A stretch of DNA of 64,000 nucleotides, from assembly GCF_021502725.1 (NCBI RefSeq), contig NZ_JAKFFS010000001.1, positions 310,001-374,000 of the forward strand. The letters are read 5' to 3'. Positions 54,280-63,332 of the stretch are shown in pieces (the first letter of the stretch is position 1; every line of letters starts with the position of its first letter). The stretch comes from Dyadobacter sp. CY345. GTDB lineage: Bacteria > Bacteroidota > Bacteroidia > Cytophagales > Spirosomataceae. The notes under the pieces were generated by a model, which saw only the letters and a program-made list of their open reading frames with translations, was not told where the DNA came from and did no database searches. The position numbers were made by a program, and so were the translations under genes.

Positions 54280-55554
54280 TTACATAGTCCAAGGACCGCG
54301 CATCGGTTGGTCGATCAAACGGTTTGCGCCTTCATCGTCAATAAATTCCTGTTTTACAGGATCGAATTTCAATGACCGGCCCAAACGAAGTGCGATTAAA
54401 CCCATGTTGACCAACGTACATGAACGGTGTCCGTTTTCTTCATTTAACGCAAATTTCTGACGATTTTTAACCGCTTCGACAAAGTCGGTAACCTGTGGTT
54501 CAGGATCAGGGAAAGCAGCTAGTTTCTTTTCAAGATCAGGAATATCTGACCGGAAATTTGGATATAGTTTTCCTTTTGGCCCTTCGATATAAGCTACATT
54601 TTCATCTTTTGCTTCGCCGTCCAGTACAATCTGACAGCCATCTGCGTAGGTATAGGTAATGCGTCTCCAGGTTCCTACCGCTTCGGTATGCTGCTGTGGA
54701 GCATCCACTTCCACGCTTACCGGGCTTGTATCATCTTTGCCGAGGACATATTGGATCGGGTCAATATAATGTTGTCCCATATCACCCAATCCGCCGCCAT
54801 CATAATCCCAGTAACCACGGAAAGTCTGGTGGACACGGTGTGCGCTGTACGGCTTGTAAGGCGCAGGCCCTAGCCACATTTCGTAGTCAAGCTCCGCAGG
54901 CACGGGCTGAGGTTCGTTGACGGTTTTTCCTACCCAGTAAAATTTCCAGTCAAAACCGGTATGCTTGCTCACCGTTACTTTTAACGGCCAGCCCAGCATA
55001 CCACTCTGAACTAATTTTTTTATAGGTTTCACGGTTGTCTTCATACCATAAAAATTATCCTCAAAACGGAACCAGGTATTAAGTCTGAAAATTCTTCCGT
55101 GTTGCTGAACTGCTTCCACCAAACGTTTTCCCTCACCGATGGTACGGGTCATTGGTTTTTCGCACCATACATCCTTTCCGGCACGTGCTGCATCTGCCGC
55201 AATGATCCCGTGCCAATGAGGCGGTGTTGCCACGTGCACAATATCAACTTCCGGCAATTGGATTAATTCACGGTAGTCAGAGAAGGTTTTTACACCTTTT
55301 TCCACCATTCCGGCGGCTTTTTCCAAATGGGTTTTATCAACATCACAAAGTGCTACAACCTTTGTTCCGGCATAGGGAATGTGGCCACGGCCCATGGAAC
55401 CTACCCCCACGATGGCTTTGGTAAGCTGGTCACTTGGAGCAATAAAACCTTTGCCCAGTACGTGGCGGGGTACAATGGAAAATGTGGCGAGCGTCGCCAG
55501 TGAACCTTTAATAAAGTTACGCCTGGACGAAGAGGAGCCTATCTTTTCTTTCAT
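54280..55554 (-). CDS. Tat-exported Gfo/Idh/MocA-family oxidoreductase
   Basis: A 424-aa protein with a twin-arginine signal (SSSRRNFIKGSLATLATFSIV), so it is folded with its nucleotide cofactor before export. The Rossmann domain has TKAIVGVGSMGRGHIPYAG, VVALCDVD, VHVATPPHWHG and the catalytic EKP (DVWCEKPMT). The C-terminal domain includes DYDGGGLGDMGQHYIDPIQYVLG. It lies 63 bases upstream of the HEAT-DUF1080 gene on the same strand and is likely in the same operon, making or consuming the 3-keto sugar. Confidence 0.93.
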   Translation of the reverse strand: MKEKIGSSSSRRNFIKGSLATLATFSIVPRHVLGKGFIAPSDQLTKAIVGVGSMGRGHIPYAGTKVVALCDVDKTHLEKAAGMVEKGVKTFSDYRELIQLPEVDIVHVATPPHWHGIIAADAARAGKDVWCEKPMTRTIGEGKRLVEAVQQHGRIFRLNTWFRFEDNFYGMKTTVKPIKKLVQSGMLGWPLKVTVSKHTGFDWKFYWVGKTVNEPQPVPAELDYEMWLGPAPYKPYSAHRVHQTFRGYWDYDGGGLGDMGQHYIDPIQYVLGKDDTSPVSVEVDAPQQHTEAVGTWRRITYTYADGCQIVLDGEAKDENVAYIEGPKGKLYPNFRSDIPDLEKKLAAFPDPEPQVTDFVEAVKNRQKFALNEENGHRSCTLVNMGLIALRLGRSLKFDPVKQEFIDDEGANRLIDQPMRGPWTM

Positions 55555-55768
55555 TAGTTAAGGGGTAATTTAGGAAATGTAACAGTTTAGGATCGTAAAT
55601 AAATTTATTAAATACGCGTGAAATTATAACATTATTTAGAATGGAGCAAAACGCAAACAGGTTATTGTAGATAATATTTTAAACATACACGAAATCCGGC
55701 AATTCTTTCGCGAAAATGTTTAGCTATTGTTTTTCAGCATCTTAAACCTGGATATGGCAGAATATTAT

Positions 55769-55800
55769 AAAAGCTGCAATCGGTTACGATTACAGCTTTT
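55769..55800 (-). terminator. Terminator after the M24 peptidase gene
   Basis: AAAAGCTGCAATCG pairs with CGATTACAGCTTTT across GTTA with one G-T pair, 25 bases beyond the minus-strand stop. Confidence 0.75.
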
Positions 55801-55825
55801 AGATGATTTTTATCAATATTGATAA

Positions 55826-57436
55826 TTACTTCTCCATATCAATCTTCAACGCATCGGTGAAACTTTTTTGTGCCGACATCTTTTCAATATCTTCTGATCT
55901 TCTCGGCGCCTGGACCGACAGATTCTCAAAACCATCTTTTTTGATCAACACATCATCCTCGATCCGCACTGCAATTCCCCACCACTTTTTGTCGCAATCG
56001 CTGTTTTCAGGAATATAAATACCAGGCTCAACGGTGATGATCATATTTTCAAAAAGCTTATTGTATATACCCTTGTCATGCACATCCAGGCCGAGAAAAT
56101 GGGAACAGCCATGCGGATAATAAAGGCGGTTCTGTTTTTCGTCCTTCAAAATGCCAAGTTTTACCAATCCATTAGTCACAACATCACGTGCGGTTTTTTC
56201 AATTTCCTGGAAAGTTGTTCCTTCTCTGCAAATTTTGAAAACGGCCTCCTGGGCTTCATAAACAATATCATAGATCTGTTTTTGTTCAGCAGTAAATTTT
56301 CCGTTCGCTGGAAAAGTTCTGGTCACGTCAGCAGAATAGCCGTGATATTCAGCACCCACATCCATCAAAACCATTTTATTTCCCAGATTTGTTGCGTTGT
56401 TTTCAATGTAATGAAGGACGCAGCCATTCGCCCCCGCACCCACAATCGAAGGATACCCGACATATTCCGCGCCCAATTTTTTATGAATAAATTCCTGAAC
56501 GCCCTGCAATTCCAGTTCAGACATACCAGGCTTCACAGCCTTCATTGCTTCATTATGTGCCAGTGCAGAAATTGTGATCGATTTTCGCATAAGCGCGAGT
56601 TCCTCCGCTGTCTTAATCTGCCTCAGCTGTTTGGTATATAAAGCAAACAATGCAGGATCCCATTTTGAAGCGCCCATTTCTTTTAAAAGTGCTATGGCTT
56701 CGGTCGAATCTTTCAGAGCGACTACTTTTTTTATGAATGGATTATTTCTGTATTGCTCACTTCCGTCCGACAAATTTTTATAATACTGCGTTAACCTTGG
56801 AATAGAATTGAGCAGCATTGGATATTGTGAAACTGACATGATATCTGCCATCACCTCACCGTCAAAATCTTCCGGCATCGCTGATTTTTTCTTAAAAATT
56901 TTTACAAGATCATGAATATCATCTGTCTGTGTTATTTTGTCAGAAATGTCCTGAGGAAATTCGAAAATGACTTTGTCAAATTTTGAAAGGTCCGGGACAT
57001 ACCGCTCAAAATCTTCTGAATTGTATACATGAGAAAATCCCATCGCTTTGACGCCCTCAATACCCAATCGTTTGCCGGTCCATTGCTCCCGTTGCGCATT
57101 TTTCTTTTGGACAAAAAATAATTCGTTGTAAGATTGATTGGCAGAATCTTTCTGTGCGTCTTTAAAAATCAACATGACAGAACTAGGTTCAGTATATCCG
57201 CTGAAATAATAGAGATCCGGATTTGCGTGGTATTTGTAATCTACGTCATTGGAAAAATTCCGGGTTGGAAAGGCAAAAACGGCCATGACCGAATTCTCAG
57301 GAAGCATTTTTCTTAGCGCGTCGCGGCGTCCTTTATGAAATTCTTTGCTCAGGTAGTCAGTTGGTACGTGCAACTGCGCTAAACAGTTCGCTGCGACGAT
57401 ACAAAAAAGTGATAATGAAAGTAATGCTTTTGTCAT
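55826..57436 (-). CDS. Secreted M24-family aminopeptidase P-like enzyme
   Basis: A 536-aa exported metallopeptidase (signal MTKALLSLSLFCIVAANCLAQ). An N-terminal creatinase/prolidase-like domain (about 30-270) precedes the M24 pita-bread fold. Metal ligands in order: Asp in VLMDVGAEYHGYSADVTRTFP (two), His in HFLGLDVHD, Glu in ITVEPGIYIPE and Glu in RIEDDVLI. It removes N-terminal residues before proline. The signal peptide places it in the periplasm or outside the cell. Confidence 0.93.
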   Translation of the reverse strand: MTKALLSLSLFCIVAANCLAQLHVPTDYLSKEFHKGRRDALRKMLPENSVMAVFAFPTRNFSNDVDYKYHANPDLYYFSGYTEPSSVMLIFKDAQKDSANQSYNELFFVQKKNAQREQWTGKRLGIEGVKAMGFSHVYNSEDFERYVPDLSKFDKVIFEFPQDISDKITQTDDIHDLVKIFKKKSAMPEDFDGEVMADIMSVSQYPMLLNSIPRLTQYYKNLSDGSEQYRNNPFIKKVVALKDSTEAIALLKEMGASKWDPALFALYTKQLRQIKTAEELALMRKSITISALAHNEAMKAVKPGMSELELQGVQEFIHKKLGAEYVGYPSIVGAGANGCVLHYIENNATNLGNKMVLMDVGAEYHGYSADVTRTFPANGKFTAEQKQIYDIVYEAQEAVFKICREGTTFQEIEKTARDVVTNGLVKLGILKDEKQNRLYYPHGCSHFLGLDVHDKGIYNKLFENMIITVEPGIYIPENSDCDKKWWGIAVRIEDDVLIKKDGFENLSVQAPRRSEDIEKMSAQKSFTDALKIDMEK

Positions 57437-57495
57437 GATTTTTCTGGCTGATACTTATCTGAATTTTTTCGGTAAAGTAAGTGTAATCAATTGTT

Positions 57496-57511
57496 TTACA
57501 AAATGTTGTAA
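57496..57511. promoter_or_regulatory. Palindrome in the divergent M24/amylase region
   Basis: TTACAA and TTGTAA (57496-57501, 57506-57511) flank AATG, 60 bases before the M24 start and 114 before the amylase start. Size and position fit a regulator site; no known motif is matched. Confidence 0.35.
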
Positions 57512-57624
57512 TTTTAGTTTGCCTGAATTTATTGCATTCTAAATGTAGAATCCGAAAGTAGTCAAATGTTTTCTTTTTTCCTTTTTTAACGACTAAATGA
57601 CTGCACTTAAAAAGTTACAGGAAC

Positions 57625-59445
57625 ATGGGAAATTTTAAATCTTTACAGGAAATCGATTTTAAAAATCTTATTCGGCCAGCCTATTTTCCTTCTCCGCAGG
57701 CCTGGGAAGATCAGGTATTGTATTTCTTGCTCCTGGACCGGTTTTCGGACGGAAAGGAAAAAGATTTTATTGACAACGATGGCACTATTTTTCCATCGGG
57801 TACTACGCCGTCATATCTTCCGGAACATTTCGAGAATGCGGTTAGAACAGACGAAGAAGCGAAAAAATGGAATGAGGCAGGGAATAAATTTGTTGGCGGT
57901 ACTTTAAAAGGTTTGGAAAGTAAAATCGGATATCTGAAACGGCTTGGGATCTCTGCAATCTGGATAAGTCCGGTTTTCAAACAGGTTAAGTCACAGGAAA
58001 CTTTTCACGGATACGGCATACAGGATTTTCTGGAAATTGAGCCTCGTTTTGGCACTACTCAGGATTTGATTGATGTTGTCAAAACGGCTCACGAAAATGG
58101 GATTTACGTGATTCTGGATATTATTTTAAATCATTCCGGTGATGTTTTTGGCTATGTGAATGGTCAGCCAAATTATGAAAATGGAAGAATTTTTCCAGTT
58201 CAGGGTTTTCGTGACGCTGCAGGTACTGCAAATCTTCCGTTTTCGGTTTTGGATGAAGATCAATTTCCTGATGCAGGTATATGGCCTTTGGAGCTTCAAA
58301 CGACCGAGACTTTTACCAAAAAGGGAAAAATAATTCATTGGGACGACAGCCCGGAATTTCTGGAAGGTGATTTTGAATCATTGAAAGATATTCACCAGGG
58401 AAAAGGTAACACGGATGACTTCCGTCCTTCCCCGGCATTGATCGCCATCACGAAAGCATACAAATACTGGATTGCCGTCGTCGATATTGACGGGTTCAGG
58501 ATTGATACGGTAAAACACATGGAAACCGGCGCGACACGTTATTTTGCTTCGGTGATCAAAGAATTTACAATGGCTATCGGAAAGGAAAATTTTTATCTGA
58601 TCGGAGAAATAACCGGAGGGAGGACTCGTGCTTTTGATACGTTGGAAATAACAGGTTTGGACGCGGCTCTGGGCATCGACGATATACCCGACAAGATGGA
58701 ATATATGGTGAAAGGTTATCGAAATCCATCTGAATATTTTGGCTTGTTCAGGAATTCGGAGCTCGTGCACAAAGAGTCGCATATCTGGTTTCGAAATAAG
58801 GTCGTCACTCTTTTTGATGATCATGATCAGGTTCGAAAGGGTAATAATAAAGCGCGATATTGTGCGAATGACGCCGGCTCGGATTCTCTGATCGCTGTAA
58901 TCGGATTAAATCTCACTTCGCTCGGAATTCCATGTCTATATTATGGGACTGAACAAGCTTTTGATGGCGAAGGCGGAAATGACCGTTATATCCGTGAAAC
59001 GATGTTTGGTGGAGACTTTGGCGCTTTTAGAAGTAAAAGCGTACATTTTTTCAAGGAAAATAATAAGTGGTTTCCGGAAATTTCGAAGATTATCAAGGTA
59101 AGAAACCAGCACATTCCTTTGCGAAGAGGTCGTCAGTATTTAAGGCAAATATCAGGAAATGGTACCGAATTTGGTTTTCCGGGTTTATTTGGCGGCAGAA
59201 TGAAATCAATCGTTGCTTGGTCAAGGATTTTCAATGATCAGGAAATTCTCTGTGCGTTTAATACAGATCCGGAACATGAAACGGTCGCATATGTAACCAT
59301 TGACAACACGCTGCACGTCATTGATACGAAATTGAATTGTTTATATGCATCCGGTCCAAGTCCTTCTGTGATAAATGTTGAAGCGAGAAATGGCAAAGCA
59401 GTCCGCCTTACCATTCCTCCCTCAGGCTTTGTAATTTATGGATAG
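57625..59445 (+). CDS. GH13 alpha-amylase-family enzyme
   Basis: A 606-aa glycoside hydrolase. The GH13 motifs are intact: I DIILNH (near residue 168), II GFRIDTVKH (nucleophile Asp near 291), III LIGEITGG (acid Glu near 328), and IV LFDDHDQV (near 398). No signal peptide is visible, so it is probably cytoplasmic and acts on short alpha-glucans, maltose, trehalose or sucrose-like substrates. The residues near the motifs do not settle which. No maltose-transport or glycogen genes lie beside it. Confidence 0.92.
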   Translation: MGNFKSLQEIDFKNLIRPAYFPSPQAWEDQVLYFLLLDRFSDGKEKDFIDNDGTIFPSGTTPSYLPEHFENAVRTDEEAKKWNEAGNKFVGGTLKGLESKIGYLKRLGISAIWISPVFKQVKSQETFHGYGIQDFLEIEPRFGTTQDLIDVVKTAHENGIYVILDIILNHSGDVFGYVNGQPNYENGRIFPVQGFRDAAGTANLPFSVLDEDQFPDAGIWPLELQTTETFTKKGKIIHWDDSPEFLEGDFESLKDIHQGKGNTDDFRPSPALIAITKAYKYWIAVVDIDGFRIDTVKHMETGATRYFASVIKEFTMAIGKENFYLIGEITGGRTRAFDTLEITGLDAALGIDDIPDKMEYMVKGYRNPSEYFGLFRNSELVHKESHIWFRNKVVTLFDDHDQVRKGNNKARYCANDAGSDSLIAVIGLNLTSLGIPCLYYGTEQAFDGEGGNDRYIRETMFGGDFGAFRSKSVHFFKENNKWFPEISKIIKVRNQHIPLRRGRQYLRQISGNGTEFGFPGLFGGRMKSIVAWSRIFNDQEILCAFNTDPEHETVAYVTIDNTLHVIDTKLNCLYASGPSPSVINVEARNGKAVRLTIPPSGFVIYG

Positions 59446-59449
59446 GATG

Positions 59450-59471
59450 AGCCGGTTTAGACCGGCTTTTT
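59450..59471 (+). terminator. Terminator at the end of the amylase gene
   Basis: AGCCGGT (59450-59456) pairs with ACCGGCT (59461-59467) across TTAG, followed by TTTTT. It begins 5 bases after the amylase stop and overlaps the last codons of the convergent DUF418 gene. Confidence 0.75.
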
Positions 59472-60803
59472 CATAGGTTGTAATTTCCAGTAGGTAAGGC
59501 TTCTCCATAACCATTCCAGCGGGCCAAAATAAAAATTTCGTAACCATATCGGGCTGATAATTAATTGGAAAATCCAGATTGCGAAGACTACAAAAAATAT
59601 CTGATAATATTCGAAAGTCGCAAATTTGTTTAACCCATAACCGTAGAAAAACAGCGTGCAAATCAAGGAATGCGTAATGTAATTGGTAAAAGCCATCTGA
59701 CCGACGGCTGCCAGTCGGTTAAGGAAACTTTTAATATATCCGGATTTGTATAAAATCAGAATAACTGAAACGTGGGCCATGACCAGAAATATTCGCTGCG
59801 CAGGATAAATCAGGTCGATCCACACAATCGGATGACTGTCCATATGCGCCAGACTTGTAGCCATGTTTGGGAAGTTATAAAACGCATAGTATGAGTCATA
59901 CAAAACCAGCGGCAACCCGATGCCATAACCAACAAGTGCAACTTTTAAATACTGTTTTCGAGACCATTTACATGTCAGGAAACCCCATTTGAACAAGGCA
60001 ATTCCCAACAGCATAAGTGCAAGCGGATCGGAAATCTGGTATAAAAAATACGTGGTCTGTCCTTTCCAAGCCTCTTTTCGAATTTTGGCTGCAACGGTTT
60101 TATAATCCGATTTCATGATCCGGGTGTTTTCTGCTGCATCCTGTTTGTTTGGAATAAATTCTTTTTCTATTTCCCGCCAATCTGTCAAGACTTTTTGCTG
60201 AGCCGCTGTCAGTGTTTTTCCCGCTTTTTTATCGGCGGTCACTGCAATATAATCCAGCCGTTTTGTCCTTATTTCCTGATAAAACTGCGTACTTGTGAAA
60301 AAGCCGATAATTGCCACGATCGGAACGCCCCAAACAAGATATTTGGGCGCAGCATTCCTGAAAAGAAACGCGATCATACCAATTAGACCATAAGAGTATA
60401 AGATGTCTCCGTCCCAAAGAATAATGTGCGCATGAATTAATCCAAAAATGACCAGCCACGCCATTCTCCTGTAAAAAAGCAAGGTAGCTGACGTTCCGGT
60501 TTTTTCCTTTTTTGAAATAAACAGAAGAATGCCTGCACCGAAAACCATAGAAAATAACGCTCTCATTTTTCCCTCAAAAAAGACAATAATCACTGTTCTG
60601 ACCCAGAAGTTGATATCTTCCGGATTGCTTCTGAAAGTCTCTGAATAATAATTTGGCATTGAGAAACCCGGAATATTCATCAGTAGAATCCCAAGAAGCG
60701 CTATACCTCTCAAAACATCGACTGACTGAATGCGGTCAGTTTCGGAAACAGGCGCCAGTATAGGAGCGGAATTCGTAACCTCAGCAGTAGTAGTACTTTC
60801 CAT
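59457..60803 (-). CDS. DUF418 polytopic membrane protein
   Basis: A 448-aa protein with about nine membrane segments. The DUF418 start is SVDVLRGIALLGILLMNIPGF, and the C-terminal block RLAAVGQMAFTNYITHSLICTLFFYGYG is the family hallmark. Related families (acyltransferase 3-like) move acyl groups or lipids across membranes; DUF418 itself is uncharacterised. Its 3' end carries the terminator of the convergent amylase gene. Confidence 0.9.
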   Translation of the reverse strand: MESTTTAEVTNSAPILAPVSETDRIQSVDVLRGIALLGILLMNIPGFSMPNYYSETFRSNPEDINFWVRTVIIVFFEGKMRALFSMVFGAGILLFISKKEKTGTSATLLFYRRMAWLVIFGLIHAHIILWDGDILYSYGLIGMIAFLFRNAAPKYLVWGVPIVAIIGFFTSTQFYQEIRTKRLDYIAVTADKKAGKTLTAAQQKVLTDWREIEKEFIPNKQDAAENTRIMKSDYKTVAAKIRKEAWKGQTTYFLYQISDPLALMLLGIALFKWGFLTCKWSRKQYLKVALVGYGIGLPLVLYDSYYAFYNFPNMATSLAHMDSHPIVWIDLIYPAQRIFLVMAHVSVILILYKSGYIKSFLNRLAAVGQMAFTNYITHSLICTLFFYGYGLNKFATFEYYQIFFVVFAIWIFQLIISPIWLRNFYFGPLEWLWRSLTYWKLQPMKKPV

Positions 60804-61091
60804 TTTGTCAAAATTTAGGCTGAAAATGAAAAACTATAAGGAATGGCTAATGAATTTAGTGATATAAGACATTAAATGTCAGTTATTTAAGCTCATTTTA
60901 TTTAGCGGTAACGAACAGTTTGGCGTATTGTCCAACAGAAAATTTCGGATGAGACTCTTGAAAATGAAATCAAGTAATATTTAAAGGAGCTGGTGGCGAG
61001 CAGGATTAACGAATCAACATATACGTAACTTAAAATAGCAAAGCGAAGCTTGGAAGACTTCGCTTTGTTGTTGACCATATGAAAAGAAATT
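60804..61091. other. Non-coding gap
   Basis: 288 AT-rich bases that should hold the DUF418 promoter; only the terminator at 61039-61067 is recognisable. Confidence 0.5.
61039..61067 (-). terminator. Terminator after the ScyD/E-like gene
   Basis: CAAAGCGAAG (61039-61048) pairs with CTTCGCTTTG (61058-61067) across a 9-base loop, about 25 bases beyond the minus-strand stop. The run following on that strand is weakly T-rich. Confidence 0.6.
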
Positions 61092-62090
61092 TTAATATGA
61101 CAGTTTGTAGACTTTTCCTAATGCCGTCGATACAGCAACATAAGATTTGTCTCCAATTCTTTCCAGATCAGTCGGCATCATTAGTCCGTCCAGAATAGTT
61201 CCGCCGTTTGCGTTTGAAATTTTACCTGAAAATGGTGTAAAACCGCCGGGCAGTGCGAATTTGGCCAAAGAAAGAACCAGAGGCTGATAGGAGGCAGTCA
61301 AAACAATGTCGACAACAGTTGTGAATCCGCCTTTGTAAACTGAAATATTTCCTGCTTTGTCAATCTGTTGAATGGTCGAAATGCCTTCAATAAAAGGAAA
61401 TCCGCTTAAAGATGAAACAAGAAATTTATTTCCATCATACACGATACTCGTTGGTACAAAGTCAATTGGGCCGTTTGGTCCGGTATATGGAGGTAATTCT
61501 GCAAAAATGCTGAGCGCTTTATTGGTGTTTCTCCTTACGATTGCATTTGCTGCTGCATCTGTCATATACAGATCGCCGTTTGGCCCCCAGGTCAGGTTAT
61601 AAATATTGGATTCGTGTTTGTGAATTTTGAAACTGGAACCTAAAACAAACAAATTAATTGTTTCGTAAGGTAAAGTTGCAGCAAGTATCGGATCGGTAAC
61701 ACCAGGTTTGAAGTTGGATATATCAGCAATAAAAAGTTTCCCCAGAACGCCATGCAGAATGTAAAGTTTTCCATCTTTATAAGTCAGGTGCGTAAGTCCG
61801 CTTGGTGTACCTTCGGGGTTGATAACCGAAAGAAATCCTGTAATGGCAGGCCATACTTTTCCGTCAGGGGTAATCACCGAAACTCTACCCGTATTTCCAT
61901 CCCCATCTCCTTGCTCAGTCACCCAGAGATAGCCGTTAGAACTTTGTGTAATCCCGATCGGTGCTATCAGCCCACTGGCAAATTCTTCCGATTTAAAACT
62001 CTGCGGATCCTCGATGATATCGTGGTCTACACAACCAGCTGTAAAAACCAATAATAGAAGCGCAATTCTTAATAGAAATGAAGTTTTCAT
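61092..62090 (-). CDS. ScyD/ScyE-family lipoprotein
   Basis: A 332-aa lipoprotein (MKTSFLLRIALLLLVFTAGC, lipid-modified Cys20). The mature chain is a beta-propeller of the ScyD/ScyE family: FASGLIAPIGITQSSNGYLWVTEQGDGDGNTGRVSVI, LTHLTYKDGKLYILHG, IYNLTWGPNGDLYMTDAAANAIVRRN. These were named from cyanobacterial scytonemin clusters but are widespread in Bacteroidota without that pathway. It lies 99 bases downstream of the cytochrome gene and is probably linked to it in function. Confidence 0.88.
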   Translation of the reverse strand: MKTSFLLRIALLLLVFTAGCVDHDIIEDPQSFKSEEFASGLIAPIGITQSSNGYLWVTEQGDGDGNTGRVSVITPDGKVWPAITGFLSVINPEGTPSGLTHLTYKDGKLYILHGVLGKLFIADISNFKPGVTDPILAATLPYETINLFVLGSSFKIHKHESNIYNLTWGPNGDLYMTDAAANAIVRRNTNKALSIFAELPPYTGPNGPIDFVPTSIVYDGNKFLVSSLSGFPFIEGISTIQQIDKAGNISVYKGGFTTVVDIVLTASYQPLVLSLAKFALPGGFTPFSGKISNANGGTILDGLMMPTDLERIGDKSYVAVSTALGKVYKLSY

Positions 62091-62189
62091 AATGTTGAAT
62101 TTTAAACGGTGTTGATATGGAGATTATTATGCGATATTAATGAACTGCAAGGTTGGATTATAGGAATATTTAATATTGTTATTATTCGG

Positions 62190-63062
62190 TTAAGGTAATC
62201 CATGGAGGTATGAATAAATGGCATTTAATTCCTGATCGGTGTAGGTTAAATGTCTCCAAGGCATCGCGTCACTCAGCATTTTTCCTTCGGGAGTTTTTCC
62301 GGTTCGGATGGTTGTCGCAAATGCATCGGGCGTCCATTTTCCGAGATTTCCAGTTGAACTAATATCAGGTACCGGAGGCTCGTTTGGTCCATGCGGAGCT
62401 GCTCCTTTTAGTGTCGGGCTGTGGCAACCGGTACAGGTTATTGCCAGATATTCGCCATATTCAGGTGTTGCAGATGGAGCCACATCGTCGACATAAACAG
62501 CATTGTGGTTAATTTTTTCTGCCGGAAATAATGGAAATTCATCAAGAAATGTCAGCACACGACCTAACGGTTTTAATGATTTTTCATGGCCCACTTTGTC
62601 AACCGGAGGCTTCGATTTTACGAAGCTGATCAAAGAAGCCATGTCCTTATTCGATATGTGATATATTTCATGAGAAGGCATAAACCAGAGCGATCTGCCG
62701 TCTTTTCCCAGGCCATGGCGAAGTGCCCGGATCCAGTCTTTTTCGGTATAATCAATGCCGCCTTTTCCGGAAGTGATATTGGAACTATATAAAATTCCGA
62801 TAGGAGAATTTTCGTCAGCAAATGCCATCCCGCCCGACAAATCTTCGCCATGGCAGCCGATGCAGCCACGAATTTCAGCAATGTGTTTTCCTTTGATAAT
62901 CGAAGAACTATCGTTGGGAACGGCTATATTTTGAAGTTTTACATCATAGATTTTAGCCGCTCGAGATTCTGTGTTGAAATAGACATAGGCGTAGAAGGCG
63001 GACAGAATCAACGCTAAACTCCCCACGACAATTCCAGTCCATTTAAGAATTTTACTTAACAT
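62190..63062 (-). CDS. Membrane-anchored di-haem cytochrome c
   Basis: A 290-aa protein with an N-terminal membrane anchor (about residues 9-28) and two class I cytochrome c domains. Haem sites are Cys67-Cys70-His71 (GCIGCH) and Cys210-Cys213-His214 (TCTGCH). A Met ligand is likely in WFMPSHEI and one near AMPWRHLT. This layout matches small periplasmic cytochromes that take electrons from dehydrogenases. No partner dehydrogenase is in the window, only the ScyD/E propeller downstream. Confidence 0.92.
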   Translation of the reverse strand: MLSKILKWTGIVVGSLALILSAFYAYVYFNTESRAAKIYDVKLQNIAVPNDSSSIIKGKHIAEIRGCIGCHGEDLSGGMAFADENSPIGILYSSNITSGKGGIDYTEKDWIRALRHGLGKDGRSLWFMPSHEIYHISNKDMASLISFVKSKPPVDKVGHEKSLKPLGRVLTFLDEFPLFPAEKINHNAVYVDDVAPSATPEYGEYLAITCTGCHSPTLKGAAPHGPNEPPVPDISSTGNLGKWTPDAFATTIRTGKTPEGKMLSDAMPWRHLTYTDQELNAIYSYLHGLP

Positions 63063-63332
63063 ATAGAAAAAATTACTGGTGAATATTCGGGCAAAAGACT
63101 ACCACTCCATTCTCGATGGATTATCTGAATGGTCGACGCTGGGAAGCATGTTGATGATATGACGCAAAACTAACAGCTCTGCAATAATCAGACAAGGAAT
63201 ACTGATTTAATGGAAGCTTGTTTTTAGTTAACGGTTACAAAAGTGGATTTGTGGGCAAGTTTGACACAAAGATGCTCAGGTAAGGCTGAGAGCAGCCCTA
63301 CCCGGAATCGTGAAGATATTGACAATCAATGC
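63063..63332. other. Non-coding gap
   Basis: 270 bases upstream of the cytochrome and downstream of the carboxylase gene. A short stem CTCAG/CTGAG near 63277-63292 is the only structure seen. Confidence 0.5.

Noticed and set aside
63260..63320. TPP-riboswitch-like piece (CTGAGAG ... CCC)
   Set aside because: Only the short CTGAGA motif matches; the rest of the thi-box and paired helices are missing and the downstream gene is not thiamine-related.
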